Source of the DNA: Lycium barbarum
Taxonomy: Eukaryota > Streptophyta > Magnoliopsida > Solanales > Solanaceae
Length of the DNA: 64,000 bases
NCBI RefSeq assembly: GCF_019175385.1
Contig: NC_083337.1
Location: 44,740,938-44,804,937, forward strand
Direction of reading: 5' to 3'
The translations under genes and the position numbers were made by a program. Under the pieces are notes generated by a model. That model was not told where the DNA came from, ran no database searches, and worked only from the letters and a program-made list of their open reading frames with translations. Positions 1 through 11,852 of this stretch are shown here, piece after piece. Numbering within the stretch: the stretch's first letter is position 1; every line of letters starts with the position of its first letter.

Positions 1-383
1 TAAAGTTATACGGACCATAAGTGGTCGTATAACTCCATTTCTCTGAATTGGTTTTCCGTCGTTTCGTTCGATCTCCAATCCTTATGGAACCTTCTTAACA
101 CTTGTATAATACTCCATTGGCCATACAATAGGATCTATGTCAGCCCTTTAAAACATCACCACATAAACATTAGCTAAATCATAGCGGAACCTTTCCGAAC
201 ACGACTTACGTTTCGCTCCCTTCAACAAACTAGACTTCACATATTCCTAGAACTTCAAAATATAATTGCATGAACCTCAAGCCATCTAATCCTTTGCTTA
301 ACCTCGTAGGGATTTCATAATCACCTTAAGCTCACATTATCCTATCCACAAGGCAACATATACGGAATTTCCGAGGTGTAACA
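1..383 (-). mobile_element. U3 end of a Tekay-type 3' LTR (cut by window edge)
   Basis: This is the reverse complement of the first part of a long Ty3/gypsy LTR. Its edge at 383 reads ...GAGGTGTAACA, which on the sense strand is TGTTACACCTC, the same terminus seen at 1835, 46732 and 61801. A polypurine tract and chromodomain reading frame follow directly on the right, so this is the 3' LTR of a minus-strand element. Bases 5-33 hold an inverted repeat around TATACGGACC. The rest of the LTR lies outside the window, so its target duplication cannot be tested. Confidence 0.85.
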
Positions 384-431
384 TTCTCCCCCCCCCCCCC
401 CCCCCCTTAAGAACATTCATCCTCGAATGTT
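384..431 (-). promoter_or_regulatory. Polypurine tract (G19 run) plus conserved PPT hairpin
   Basis: Next to the LTR edge there is a run of 19 C on the plus strand (388-406), which is a G run on the sense strand at the place of the polypurine tract that primes plus-strand DNA synthesis. At 412-431 lies AACATTCATCCTCGAATGTT, a nearly perfect inverted repeat (8-base arms, 4-base loop) that recurs beside the polypurine tract of the related elements in this window. Confidence 0.8.
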
Positions 432-598
432 AAGTCTTCGGGGATTCTATAAAAATTTTGCCAGAGTTTCCCCTATAATATGGCACTGCCATCCTGTCAC
501 AACAGCCCATAATAACAATGCATCACAGGGCCACAACATAATAGCAATAGAATTTGGCCACACACGGCCCAAATGCATAAAAAGAAAATATACATACC

Positions 599-1192
599 TT
601 ATGATCTTGATGTCTCATCTTGGATCTCTTCTTCTAGGGGCTGAAATAAATGTGGGTACTTGGATCTCATAATTTCTTCCGCTTCCCATGTCATTTCTTC
701 TCGTTTATTGTTTCTTCATAAAACCTTAACTGATGCTACTTCTTTGTTTCTAAGCCTCCATACTTGCTTATCTAGTATGGCAATGGGTACCTCTTCATAA
801 GTCAACTTTTCTGTCACTTGAACATCATTTATTGGCACGATCCTAGTAGGATCTCCAACACATTTACGAAGCATTGAGACATGGAAAACTGAGTGAACCG
901 ACTCTAAGTCAGGACGTAGATCTAACTCATAGGACACTTTGCCTACTTTGGGCACAATCTCATAAGGCCCAATGTATCGAGGACTGAGCTTCCCCTTTTT
1001 GCCAAATCTCATTACACCATTCATTGGTGACACTTTCAAGAATACCCAATCTTTCACTTGGAACTCTAAATCCCTTCGACGATTATCCGCATAGGACTTT
1101 TGACAACTTTGGGCTGCTAATAACCGATCTTGTATGAGCTTAAATTTCTCTAAGGCTTGCTGGACCAAGTCTGGCCCTATCAACCCCGCCAT
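599..1192 (-). pseudogene. Integrase C-terminus with GPY/F module and chromodomain (Tekay pol remnant)
   Basis: The minus frame matches the end of chromovirus integrase. It has a GLIGPDLVQQALEK linker, then KGKLSPRYIGPYEI (GPY/F module, near 980-950), then VFHVSMLRKCVGDP and a chromodomain core with YEEVPIAILDKQV and RNKEVASVKVL. A TGA at 716-718 replaces the usual Trp codon in VLWR. The frame stays readable beyond it to a stop near 599, with the WEAEE and KYPHLF chromodomain signatures. The catalytic D,D,E core is absent because sequence homology stops at about 1192, where unrelated LTR sequence starts. In the family the chromodomain targets integration to modified histones. This copy is dead. 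Confidence 0.85.
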
Positions 1193-1834
1193 GCCCATAT
1201 ATACACAAAAGAATAGTACCAGCTGAGTTGTAGCTCCGAAACAAGTGGAGCGCTCCTGTGCAATCGCTAATGAAGCAGCCTAGGGGTCCGGTCCGTATTC
1301 ATGTCTACCTGTGGGCATGAATGCAACGTCCACAAATAAAAGGACGTTAGTACGAATAATGTGACGATTAGGTAAGGCATGAGTAACAAAGTGATGAAAG
1401 TATGAAGATAACATAAGATAAAGAGATTAATCTATATCTCTGAATTCCTCTTAAGGCGGATGTCATGCATGCTTAGCTTTTAAAAAACATATTTCCAGAC
1501 ATACATATATAGTACCGTATCCGGCCATATACGCTCGGTGTTATCATCATATTATCATCATCCCGCGTGTAGGGCATCCCGCGTCTGGGGTAACATCATA
1601 ACCTTCCCACTGTGGTGGTGTGCACATCTACGTGCCTACCCAACCGACTATAGCGCTACGCGTTGTGAGAAAATACATACATATATATATAAAGCATGCA
1701 TGAGAGCCCAAATGAAAGATATAACTCTATCGGAGTGACGTAAGGTCGGTAAACCTCCGATTGCCATTATGGAATCATTATCATCACTATATCTCACCTT
1801 GAAGGAACAATTACCATAAGATGAGATCAACAAC
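1193..1834 (-). mobile_element. Middle part of a minus-strand Tekay LTR, left arm (continues at 9605)
   Basis: This matches the middle of other LTRs here: the GGGCATGAA box, the AAGGACGTTAGTACG box (1340-1375, degraded), the GGCATCCCGCGTCTGGGG block, and a segment ending GATCAACAAC. The U5-proximal part is missing, and the left edge at about 1192 abuts pol sequence, so a deletion junction is likely. The LTR continues exactly at 9605 after removal of the 1835-9599 insertion. Its TATA-proximal segment differs from that of LTR 1-383, so the two are probably not a pair. Confidence 0.8.
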
Positions 1835-4147
1835 TGTTACACCTCTTAGTTTTGTACATTGAGATTTGTTAGGTGTTAGTTGTTCAATTGTGGACATTGG
1901 AGATATTTCCTAGGGTATATGAGGTTATATGTGCCTATTTTATAGTTATGGGGGTTTAAGTTCATGTAATAGGTTATGGAAGGATTGGAGAACAAGTGAA
2001 TCAAGGAAACTAAGTTATTGGAATTTTGGAAAGATTTCGTACGATAATTTTGAGCCAACTTGGGGAAAGAATATCTTTAGTATATGAAGAGTTTTGAAGT
2101 AAAGTAAAATCCTAAAATGAATTTCATGAAGTCTAGTTTCCAACACAACAAACCGCTCGTCGATAGGACATCGGAGTAGAGAGTTATGGACGTTACAAGT
2201 TAGGCCGACGGAGCATAGGCGCGCAACTACAGTGCGCGAAAATTCTAGGTCGGTGCAAACCGACTCTAGAACGCTATAAAAGGGGATTTACTCCTTATTT
2301 TTTCATCCAAACACCCCTAAAAGTATCCAAAATCCTCTAGAACATTCCCTCAACTTCCGTCTATAAACTTTTAGTGCAAATCAAGTAAAATCTCAGGATT
2401 TAGGTTCGGATAGCGTGTAGTTGTGATTACAACATCGTATTGCGGTGAATCTTGGCGTGGGTTCAAGGTTGATATTGGAGATATTGCGGTTCTAGTGAGG
2501 ACAAGGTATGAATCTCTCCTTAATGATGTTGATTTAGGTTTATTTGTGAAGATAGAGCTATTAAATGGTCGCATAATAAATTGGTTTGGTTGAGAAATCG
2601 AATAAACATCATGTGGGATGTTTTATGGAGTATTTTGGTATTGATGATGATGTTGTTGATGTTAGTTTGTTGTTATTGTTGTTGGTTGTTGGTATTGTGA
2701 TTTCACGCTATGGTTATAAACAAGGGAGATGCTGCCCAAATTTCGGCAGATTCTAACAAGGGTTTAATTTGAAGGCTTAAGATAAGCATACGACAATAAG
2801 CCTAATAATAGTATGAATTCTCTTGAATGTAGATTTACGAGCTTGGGAGGATAAGCGTTAAGTGGTTAAGGAGACCCAAAAGGTATGTTAAGGCTAAACC
2901 CTTTCTTTCTAAAGGCATGATTCTTTTCTTATGAACCCATACATGTTTTCCATAACATATTTATTCCCAAAAAGCTCGAAGTTCATGATTCTTAGAGTTT
3001 CTTATGATGCTAAAGATACGTATGTTCTATGATGATAATGATGATGATGATGATGATTCCATTTTTGGAGATTCCAAAGCTTATGGTTTTGATGCTATTA
3101 TGAGATTATTGAGTTTATTTCATGATTTTCTTGATTTTATTCATTGTTGTTGATCCACCTTATGATAATTGTTCCTTCAAGGTGAGATATAGCGATGATG
3201 ATTGTCCCATAATGTAAATCGGAGGTTACCGACCTTACGTCACTCCGATAAAATAATAACTTTTAATTGGGCTCTCATGCATGCTATTTATATTATATAT
3301 GTATATATGATATGAGAAAAGATGACAGCGTAAGATACATGTATATTATATTTATATAGGGTATGGGAAAAGGGTGACGGCGTTATATACACATTACCAC
3401 CTGATCAGTTGGCATACTACGATATCGTCTTGGATGCGGGACGCCCGGACGCGGGATATATGAGTATATAATGATGATATAATATATTTATGGATCGGGC
3501 TGCACGTTCCGCAGCACTATTATATTATAGATGTATGAGAAATATTTTTGTGAAAAGGCTAAGCATGCATGGTATCTGCCTAAGAGGCATTCAGATGTAC
3601 AAGTTATCTCTTTATTTCATGTTATGTTCCCTATCTCTTGTTATATTTCTATTCATTCCTTACATACTCAGTACATTGCTCGTACTGATGCCCTTTCTTA
3701 TGGACGTTGCGTTCATGCCTGCAGGTAGACATATAGACGGATCTGACCCCTAGAAGCTTCATCAGCGGAGTTTCAGGAGCGCTCCATTTGTTTTGGAGCT
3801 ACAGTTTATTGGTATTACCCTTTTGTGTATGTACTTGGGCATGGAGGAGTCCTTCCCCATCTTTATGGATTCTTGTATTCTATATAGAGGCTCATAGACA
3901 GATGTATGTAGCTAGATATCCCCTAACCTTATTAGTTCATCTTGCTATATAATATATTGGCAGCCTTGTCGGCTTGTGATGATTATATAGAAATGTGTTG
4001 TTATCTTGTGACATATGGCCTTACAGATCATGATACCCATGAGCTATATTTGTGGTCCACCTAGAGATGATTATGAGATGTATGTTCAGAGGTGCTGGGT
4101 AGGTTAGTTCCGGGTGCCGGTCATGGCCCTCTGGTTGGGTCGTGACA
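1835..4147 (+). repeat. Complete LTR in plus orientation (2313 bp)
   Basis: It starts TGTTACACCTC and ends GGTTGGGTCGTGACA, the U3 and U5 termini of the family. The TATA box is TATAAAAG at 2275-2282. The hairpin CAGTAC-N7-GTACTG is intact at 3669-3687. The first 560 bases closely match the reverse complement of 9001-9599. No primer-binding site follows its U5 end. Instead it joins U3-internal sequence of a minus-strand LTR at 4148. Confidence 0.85.
2180..2282 (+). promoter_or_regulatory. LTR promoter: palindromic segment and TATA box
   Basis: The TATA box TATAAAAG (2275-2282) is preceded by GTCGGT-GCAA-ACCGAC (2249-2264), which is bounded by CTAG on each side, and by GC-rich GCGCGCAACTACAGTGCGCG (near 2219-2238). 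The inverted repeats lie at the same place, relative to TATA, as unrelated palindromes in the other LTRs. Confidence 0.6.
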
Positions 4148-4751
4148 AAACCTAAATCCCGAGATTTTACTTGATTTGCGCTAAACTTCTATGGACGGAA
4201 GTTAGGGGCATGTTCTAAAGGATTTGGGATATATTTAGGGCTGTTTAGATGAATAAATAAGGGGTAAACCCATTTTATAGTGTTCTAGAGTCGGTTTGCA
4301 CCGACCTAGAAATTTCGCGCACTATAGCTGCGTTCGCTCACTATAGCTGCGCGCCTCTGCTCCGCCGGCCTAACTTGTAATGTCCATAACTCTCTACTCC
4401 GATGTCATATCGACAAACGATTTATTGCATTGGAAACTAGACTTCATGAAATTCCTTTTAGGCTTTTACTTTACTTCAAAACTCTTAATATACTAAAAGA
4501 TATTCTTTCCCCAAGTTGGCTCAAAATTATCGTACGAAATCTTGCCCATCCTTTCTCCAAAATTCCAACAAACTAGTTTCCTTGATTCACTTGTTCTCCA
4601 ATCCTTCCATGGCCTATTACATGAACTTAAACCCCCATAACCATAAGATAGGCATATATAACCTCATATACCGTAGGAAATATCTCCACTGTCCACAATT
4701 GAACAAATAACACCTAACAAATCTCAACGTACAAACCTACGAGGTGTAACA
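4148..4751 (-). repeat. Truncated 3' LTR, U3 part only, minus orientation
   Basis: This is the reverse complement of the U3 region of the LTR at 1835 (compare 4150-4210 with 2349-2411). It ends GAGGTGTAACA at 4751, and a polypurine-like segment follows. It begins abruptly at AACCTAAATCC, inside the LTR, directly after the U5 end of the inverted LTR. The normal TGTCACG end is missing. Confidence 0.75.
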
Positions 4752-4787
4752 TTCCTCCGCCGTTAGAAACATTCGTCCTTGAATGTT
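4752..4787 (-). promoter_or_regulatory. Polypurine tract remnant and PPT hairpin
   Basis: TTCCTCCGCCG beside the LTR edge is a purine tract on the sense strand, with two breaks. AACATTCGTCCTTGAATGTT at 4768-4787 is the conserved inverted repeat with one mismatch in an arm. Confidence 0.65.
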
Positions 4788-7700
4788 AAGCTCTTAGGAA
4801 TTCTACGAAAATTTTTCGAGAGTTTCCCCTATAATTGTACAACTACCGTCCTGCCACAACAACCCAAAATATATACAGTGCCTTACAGGGCCACAACATT
4901 AATACCCATATTGGCCACACACGACCAAGAAATCATTCAAAGAAAGCATTACGCACCTGAAGACAATGATTTCTCTGTCTGAACCTTCTCTGGTAGTGGG
5001 AACAACTAAGGATACCTGTAATTCATATCTTCCTCAGCCTCTCAAGTCATCTCTCCTACCTTTCACATTTTTCATAGTACTATTACTGAGGTTACATCTC
5101 TGATTCTCAATTCACAACCCTAGAACTTGGCTATCTGAGAGAGTAGTAGGAACTTCCTCGTACGATAACTATTCCATAATCCGAATGTCCTCAGATGGGT
5201 ACAAATGTGGGGGATTTCTCAATACATTTGCTGAGAATAGATGTGTAAAAGACCGGATATGCAAATTCCAATTCTTAGGAGAAATCTCATAAGGACTTCG
5301 GTTATCATCTTGTAAAGTCTACGGTATCCAAGTGTACTTATCCTCGTTATTACCTCTCATAAAGATTTTCAGGATGAAATTCCAAGCCTCAAACATTCTA
5401 ATATTCTCCCATTCTTATAGAGCTTCAGACGGGCCATCTGGATATGCAAATTCATCCACAACAATTGGTCATCTTAACCAACTAATTCTATATATAGCTT
5501 ACATGATCCCTTATAATTATAAAATCCATATTGATCATTCCTTCATTCCTCAACGACATATCCATTTGCTTTCTCGGTCTTTCAGGATCTTGTTTATTTA
5601 TTAACGAATCACGAACTCTGTAATATTTCACCTTTGTTACTTCTGAATAGATGATATAACTTCACTACATTTATCATATAGTGGGTCCTGATATTCTAAG
5701 AATTCACCTTACTGAAATACCCCTTCCCTGAATACTCTTTCAAGCTTTGGTTTTTCAAGATGTACCATATCTAAGATACTATGTCTTTACTCAAGTTTCT
5801 CGACATATACCATATTTCGCTATTGCTATTCGCCACTATGATACGCTTCACCAGTTGAATCTCTATAGTGATCTTGGAAAGCTTCTCATATACCTTTATC
5901 ATCTCTGCAGCATATAATTCCATATCCTTCCAGAATGGATGTATCCATTTTGGTGCTAGATTTGTCCTATTCATCTTAATGTCATGAAGCTATCTTACAT
6001 GAACATGCTCCTCATTATCCTCTTCATTACCGCCACTAGCCCCTAATTCCTCATTTAGATGCCTCTCATTCAATTTACTTATAACACAACTTTAATTCTC
6101 TTACTTTTTGAATATTCTAGGCCTGGAATTCTCGGATCATTCATAAGCTTTTGCTTCCACATAATCATACACATTTATTCTTTTTCATCATAGGCTATTA
6201 CCATCAAATACTTGTGTTCCTTCGAATAATTCATTTTCATTCCAGTCCTCTCCTATTGTTAACTTTGCATTCTTCCCTCAACAATATGTTACTAGATTCT
6301 GACTCAAATGCTTTTGCCTTTAAGTTTCTCCTTGTATTAATCCCTTATTTACCTCGAGTGCCATTTTACTCAATCATTCTCTGCTTCTTCATTACTGAAC
6401 ATCCTATTACACAGGATCTTGAAACTTCTAATAATTCCTTCCTTGAAATGCTATCTCCCAATTTTTTTTATTTAGTCATGCATATGACCTACTGCTTATG
6501 TTTATCATCAAATCATCTTTACACCTTCTCGGCCTGCTAGGGTAATATTCCTTTGAGGTAGTTTCCAAATCCTTTTTGCTACTATATTCCCATCTTTCCT
6601 TCATCTAACCCACTACTCTATATTTGACATCCCATTTAACTCTCCTTTTTCTCGCAAGTACGTACTCCTAGTAATTTCCGCAACTAATCTTAATCATAAC
6701 TATTTGTCTTCTGTGTTTGTCTGCACATACATATAAAGGGTCACATACTTTTATAGACGTAATGGCCCTAGATGGGCCTAATCTTTCATTGAAGAGATCT
6801 GCATAATTTTCCTTATTATCCTTCCAAAATCACCCTTCTCCTATTACTCGCTTTCCTATTTCATCACTATAATAGTATCTAGGACAAAATTCTATTCTCC
6901 AAAAATCTTCCCTGATTGTCAATATTCCCCCTTTTCTTCATTACATGAACGCTCATTTTTTAGGTAGGTCTCTTTTAGACTATAAGTTCGTCTCATCAAT
7001 GAAGGGTGTACTTTAAATCAACTTGAAACTTCCAACTCATTCATTTCCTATCATACAGTTAATTCTTCCAGAATATCTCTCACTTTCTTTCATTAACTAT
7101 TCAGCCTTGTACTGCTAGCTCAATAATCCTATGATGGTAAACTTTTGGAGGGAATTTTTTCCATACCTGGGTCCTACATTTGTCTTATACATACCTGTGA
7201 AGAACCTCATGTTTCATATATCCTTACACTCGTACCTTGAATAGCATCTTGCCAATATACTCTATATGATATGAAAGCCCTCGTCAATATCTAACTTATT
7301 GAACAACATATATTGTTCTTTTACTTCTTCTAACCAATCATATCCCTTTTTAACATTCAAAATGATAACTATACCTGGCGAACCTTGCATTCCGTATCCT
7401 ATCCCCTTTAGGAATTAAGCATTATTATCCTTACAATTGGTACTCTTTTTTTTCTGTTTCCGTAATTCCTGCCTTACCTTATTCAGCTCATAAATCATCC
7501 ACAAATTGACATTCAAGTGTCATATTTAAACATATACCTATCCTTCCCACTTCTTATCTCGAGGGGAAATTACAACTCCCATCTAATCATATCGTTAGCT
7601 TATTAATAAAACACTTCTAAGGTTGCTAACCACTCACAGTATAACCACAGTCGTTGCTATCGCCCAGCTGAAAATCCCATCAAACTTCTCTTCTTTTTAA

Positions 7701-8984
7701 GTCTTATCAGTAGTACTTCGGAGGTTATCTTAACAAAATTGCACGTGATATGTCAATACCATCCTCGAGGGTGTATAAACAGTATTACCACAATAATTAT
7801 GCTTGACGTCATCACCAATCCCCTTGTACTATACTATCTCTCCTTACTTACAAGTCATTTGTATCTTACAGATTCCTTTTATTACCCATCATTTATGATT
7901 CTGTAGATATAACCTCTTCATCGAACTATGTTCCCTACACATGCCTTCCTAATTAATCATACTATTACCTTAATACCACAACATATCTTTTCCATTGTTC
8001 TTTCAACATATTCATAATTTTAACCCATCGTCTAACCACAGATTTCACTTAAGGTTCCTCTTTAACACTGCTCTCTCTCCTTTCCTTAATATAATCATTG
8101 AGGCATTATGGCTTACCGTTATTGCATAACATAAAACATACCAAAATTATAATAGCTTAATTTTAACACTCTATGAAAGTGACAGATATACCTTCCATCA
8201 GTAGTTGCTCTGATCCTAAAATTTTGATAGATGTGAGCCTTTCCATAGCTCCACTCTAGAACCATGATCTGACACAAATTACTTTAACATGGACTGGGAA
8301 TATTCTCTTTCCTGTTGTCCCTCTATTGGTCGTTCATCGCCACTCGAATCTTCTAAAAATGTACCAACTATAATAACCTGTCCGGTCTGCCACCACCTTC
8401 ATTTGAACCTTGCTTCAAATATGCCATCAAGTCTTGGTTAATAGGGTCCTCAGGTTGCAAACTCCCAGGTTTCTCGAAAATCCCTACACTCTCGGCTGAC
8501 CTACTAGAATCCGAAGCTTGGGGATCAATTCCCAGCATTGACCTCTCCCTTCCTTACCCAGCTATGGCCAAAGAAGGAACTGACAACATCAGGGCTTCTT
8601 CTGGCTCCTTTACTCTTATCAATATCGATGATATTTATAGCACTGATTCATACTGAACATCCGACGGGTCTGTCTAAATAAAGGGTACATCCTCACTTGG
8701 GTCCTCCTCCAAAGTGTAATTTAATCCTCCTCCTATAATCATTGCAATCCTCATATCACCTGTAATCCCTTCTGAAAAAGTCATCGTCAACCTGTAAAAC
8801 AACAGAGGTCAGGGTTGAAGATTTATACCCTATGACTCAGCTCTATAGCATGATCTAGGAAACAAAGAAGGGTAACGATCCTAAATGCCCTGCAACCTCC
8901 TGTTTATAAGTATGGTGCACTCACTTCACACCAATAAACAAGACTCTACTGGACATGGCTCATAGACAACCCTAGGACAGAACT
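4788..8984 (-). mobile_element. ORF-free internal region of the composite element
   Basis: No frame on either strand gives a recognisable protein; the longest open stretch is about 130 codons of low-complexity composition. The part at about 4940-5340 is colinear with the Tekay 3' UTR and chromodomain region: TACTGAGGTTACATCTC and ACTTGGCTATCTGAG align with TAACTGAGGCCACTTC and ACTTGCCTATCTATT near 30235-30275. So it descends from, or is a distant relative of, that family. The rest is pyrimidine-rich on the plus strand, which makes the sense transcript purine-rich. The last 200 bases before the primer site resemble the leaders of the other elements. Confidence 0.6.
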
Positions 8985-8996
8985 GCTCTGATACAA
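8985..8996 (-). other. Primer-binding site, tRNA-iMet type
   Basis: GCTCTGATACAA on the plus strand is TTGTATCAGAGC on the sense strand, one mismatch from TGGTATCAGAGC, the complement of the initiator tRNA-Met 3' end. It lies four bases inside the LTR at 9001, as in the other elements here. Confidence 0.8.
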
Positions 8997-9000
8997 CTTT

Positions 9001-9599
9001 TGTCACGATCCAACCAGAGGGCCATGATGGGCACACGGAGATTTTACTTGATTTCCGCTAAAATTTTATGGAAGGAAGTTAGGGGAATGTTCTAGAGGAT
9101 TTAGGATATATTTAGGGGTGTTTGGACGAAAAAATAAGGGGTAAACCCCCTTTTATAGTGTTCTAGAGTCGGTTTGCACCGACCTAGAATTTTCGCGCAC
9201 TGTAGCTGTGCGCCTCTACTCTGCCAACCTAACTTGTAACGTCCATAACTCTCTACTCCGATGTCCTATCAATGTGCAGTTTGTTGCGTTGGAAACTAGA
9301 CTTCATGAACTTCATTTTAGGTTTTTACGTTACTTGAAAACTCTTCATATACTAAATTATAGTATTTCCACATGTTGGCTTAAAATTATCATACGAAATC
9401 TTGCCCATCCTTTCTCTAAATTCCAACAACTTAGTTTCCTTGATTCACTTGTTCTCCAATCCTTCCATGACCTATTACATGAACTTAAACCCCCATAACC
9501 ATAAGATAGGCACATATAACCTAGGAAATATCTCCAGTGTCCACAATTGAACAACTAACACCTAACGAATCTCAACGTACAAAACTACGAGGTGTAACA
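9001..9599 (-). repeat. Short 5' LTR (599 bp) with large internal deletion
   Basis: It begins TGTCACGATCCAACC and ends GAGGTGTAACA. After 36 bases of U5 end it jumps directly to U3-proximal sequence (GGAGATTTTACTTG), so about 1.7 kb present in the LTR at 1835-4147 is missing, including the R/U5 hairpin region. The TATA region and the palindrome GTCGGTTTGCACCGAC (near 9168-9183) are kept. It is followed by ACAAC, the right copy of the target duplication. Confidence 0.8.
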
Positions 9600-9604
9600 A
9601 CAAC

Positions 9605-10951
9605 AATGAACAACATCAATAATCGTGAAACAAAGTTCAATAATATCATAAGAACATCAAGAACTATAATCTTTAGTATTTCTAGAAATGGATTCATCAT
9701 GGAGGACATTTGTAACATATGTTCGTATTGAAGTGATCATGCCATAAAAAAGAAAGGGTTATCCTTAACATATCTTTTCTTCTCCTTAGTTACTTATTGT
9801 TTTTCCTCCCAAGCTCGCAAATATACATTCAAGAGGATTCGTACTAGAGTTAAGTCTTGAAAACACTTATAAGTTCAAACTGGAATAATTAGTGAGCTAG
9901 CGGAATTTGGGCAGCATTTCCCCTATTTTATCTACTTCCACCAAATTCCAAAACAACTCCCAAACAACAATAACAACATCAAAAATTCCATAATCAAAAT
10001 ATTTCATTCAAACTATACTTAAATTAATCCAAAATTCCCTTCCAAATTCAACTCATAGCCACCAACTTCAATTTTACCTTGTGACTTCTCCACCATGATT
10101 CTTTTCCTTTCCCAAGACTTATTAAACCTTTAAGTCAACTCAATCATAAGAAATAAGATGAAGAACATACATTTTACTAGAAGAACTTCACCTCACTCAA
10201 CTTTTTCCAAGACCTAAGTCACCACAATCTCAAATAGAAGCAACAACAACCATCTTCCATGAGTTAGCTTGGGGTTTTGGAGTTTGATCTTCTCTTTTGA
10301 TGGTGTGGAAGGTTTTGGAATGTTAGATAACCTTCAATAACACTCTAATAATACGGGGAGAGAAGTGTGGAAAGTGGATACGAAAAATGGGATCTTTTGG
10401 ATATTAAAAAGGGCTTAAAACCTCCCCCACAGCTCCGTGTTGCGTGGGAGATGCGGCACCGTAAGTTGAGCTTGCGGTCGCATACTACCTACACAACATG
10501 GAGGTGGTTCTGAGCAGTAAGATCAGACAAAATGGCAAGTTTGCAGCCAGTATGCTGCACCGCAAACTAAGTATGCGGCAGCAAACTGCCCACAAACTCC
10601 AATTTTCGCGAAAATGCGTTCTTTTCGAGTCGTTTGACCTCCAATCCTTATGATACCTTCTTGACACTTATGTAGACCTTCATTAACCATATAAGGAACC
10701 CTATAACTGCATATCAAGCTAATTCTAAACATTGTATAGCACAAATACCTGCGAAATTTTCCCAAAAAGATGACACCAATTCTAACCTTCAACGAACTTG
10801 CTTCCGCCGATTTATTTAACTCCGAAACCTTAAGGTACGTACTTAAAATTGTTAGATATACTCCTTAACCTTGTAAGGGCTTCACGTCCACTTTGGGATT
10901 ATGTTAGTTTACTTATAATGCAAATGACGTGAAGTTTTCCAAGGTGTAACA
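9605..10951 (-). mobile_element. Right arm of the minus-strand Tekay LTR begun at 1193
   Basis: After the insertion the LTR resumes with AATGAACAACATCAAT, the GGGCAGCATTTCCCC box (near 9908) and a TATA-proximal segment at 10425-10610. It ends CCAAGGTGTAACA at 10951. No polypurine tract or internal sequence follows, so this is the outer end of the LTR and the flank is LINE sequence. Confidence 0.8.
10425..10610 (-). promoter_or_regulatory. TATA-proximal segment of LTR 1193/9605
   Basis: At the place where other copies have TACGGACCGTA or GTCGAC repeats, this LTR has repeated GCGGCAGCAAAC and GCGGCACCG units with TGCGGT/ACCGCA inverted matches. The sequence is unlike the other LTRs although both flanks align (CTCCAATCCTTATG on the U3 side). 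Confidence 0.45.
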
Positions 10952-11852
10952 CTAATAGGATAAACAAAGGTAAAAGTGATGTATTTCTCCATCATAATGT
11001 TACACAGGAGGTGGAAAATTAGGTGTTTGATACTACCAGAAACCTAAGGAAAGAATTTCTTTCACTTATCTGGAGTGCCAATATATTATGGAAGAAGATT
11101 GATTATTCACTATAAGGATATCACACATAAGATATTTAACAGTCTCAACTCTTGGATAGGGAAGTTGTAATAACACTTATTAAATGTGTATTATAGAGTA
11201 TGCCTATTCATTAGCTATTAGCATGTGACCCTCCTTTAGCGGTATTAGCACAAATACACAAAATGCTCGCTAAATTTTTTTTGGAGCAATTCAGTGGGTA
11301 GTTCTAGCAAGCAATTGGTATCTGGACTACATTATGTCATCTTCAAGAGGAAGGGGATTAGGGTTTAGAAGTTTACAAGATGTATTCAAGGCACTCTTCT
11401 CAAACTTATAGTGGAACTTTAGAACAAAGTAATCACTTTAGAGGATGTACATGAGCAATAAATATCTCAAGAAGTATCATGCAGTTACCGTCCAACTGAA
11501 GAGAGAAACATATATATGGAAGAAAAAACTGAAATGTAGGGATGTGATAGAACCAATAAATTTTGTCGCAAACCAAGTAAGGAAATTCTTACTTTTGGCT
11601 AGATAATTGGATAGGACTAGGAACACTTTGTAAACTAGTTCCAGCAGTTTTCAGAAGGGACAACACTGTGGTATTAATAAATGAAGTGGTGACTAATGGA
11701 AAATGGGAAGAAGATAGAGTAAAGTAATTTCCAAAACCTTAGCGGATCATATTATCAAGAAATTGCATCCATATAGGCATGAAGAGGAGCTGGACAAACC
11801 TTTCTAGAAACTAAAAGCTAGAGGGAAGTTCACAGTTAGATCAGCTTTTAAC

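Larger units (their letters stand above)
1835..9599 (-). mobile_element. Composite LTR element with U3 ends on both sides, TSD ACAAC
   Basis: The unit begins TGTTACACCTC and ends GAGGTGTAACA, so both outer ends are U3 termini in inverted orientation. ACAAC occurs at 1830-1834 and 9600-9604. Removing the insertion and one ACAAC restores the LTR reading GATCAACAACAATGAAC, as in paralogous LTRs (for example near 43905). Contents: a complete plus-strand LTR (1835-4147), a partial minus-strand LTR (4148-4751), polypurine tract and hairpin, a 4.2-kb core without reading frames, a tRNA-Met primer site (8985-8996), and a short minus-strand LTR (9001-9599). A normal element would have its left LTR in the same orientation as the right one. 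Whether this arose at integration or by later rearrangement is open. Confidence 0.7.

Noticed and set aside
6151..6540. A 129-codon plus-strand frame with many hydrophobic residues, like a membrane protein
   Set aside because: It lies in the pyrimidine-rich strand of an ORF-free retroelement core. The Phe, Leu, Ser and Tyr richness follows from CT-rich DNA. No start context or homology was recognised.
1..10951. LTR 1-383 and LTR 1193/9605 as the two LTRs of one element
   Set aside because: Their TATA-proximal segments are unrelated in sequence (TATACGGACC type against GCGGCAGC type), so pairing is doubtful. I kept them separate.
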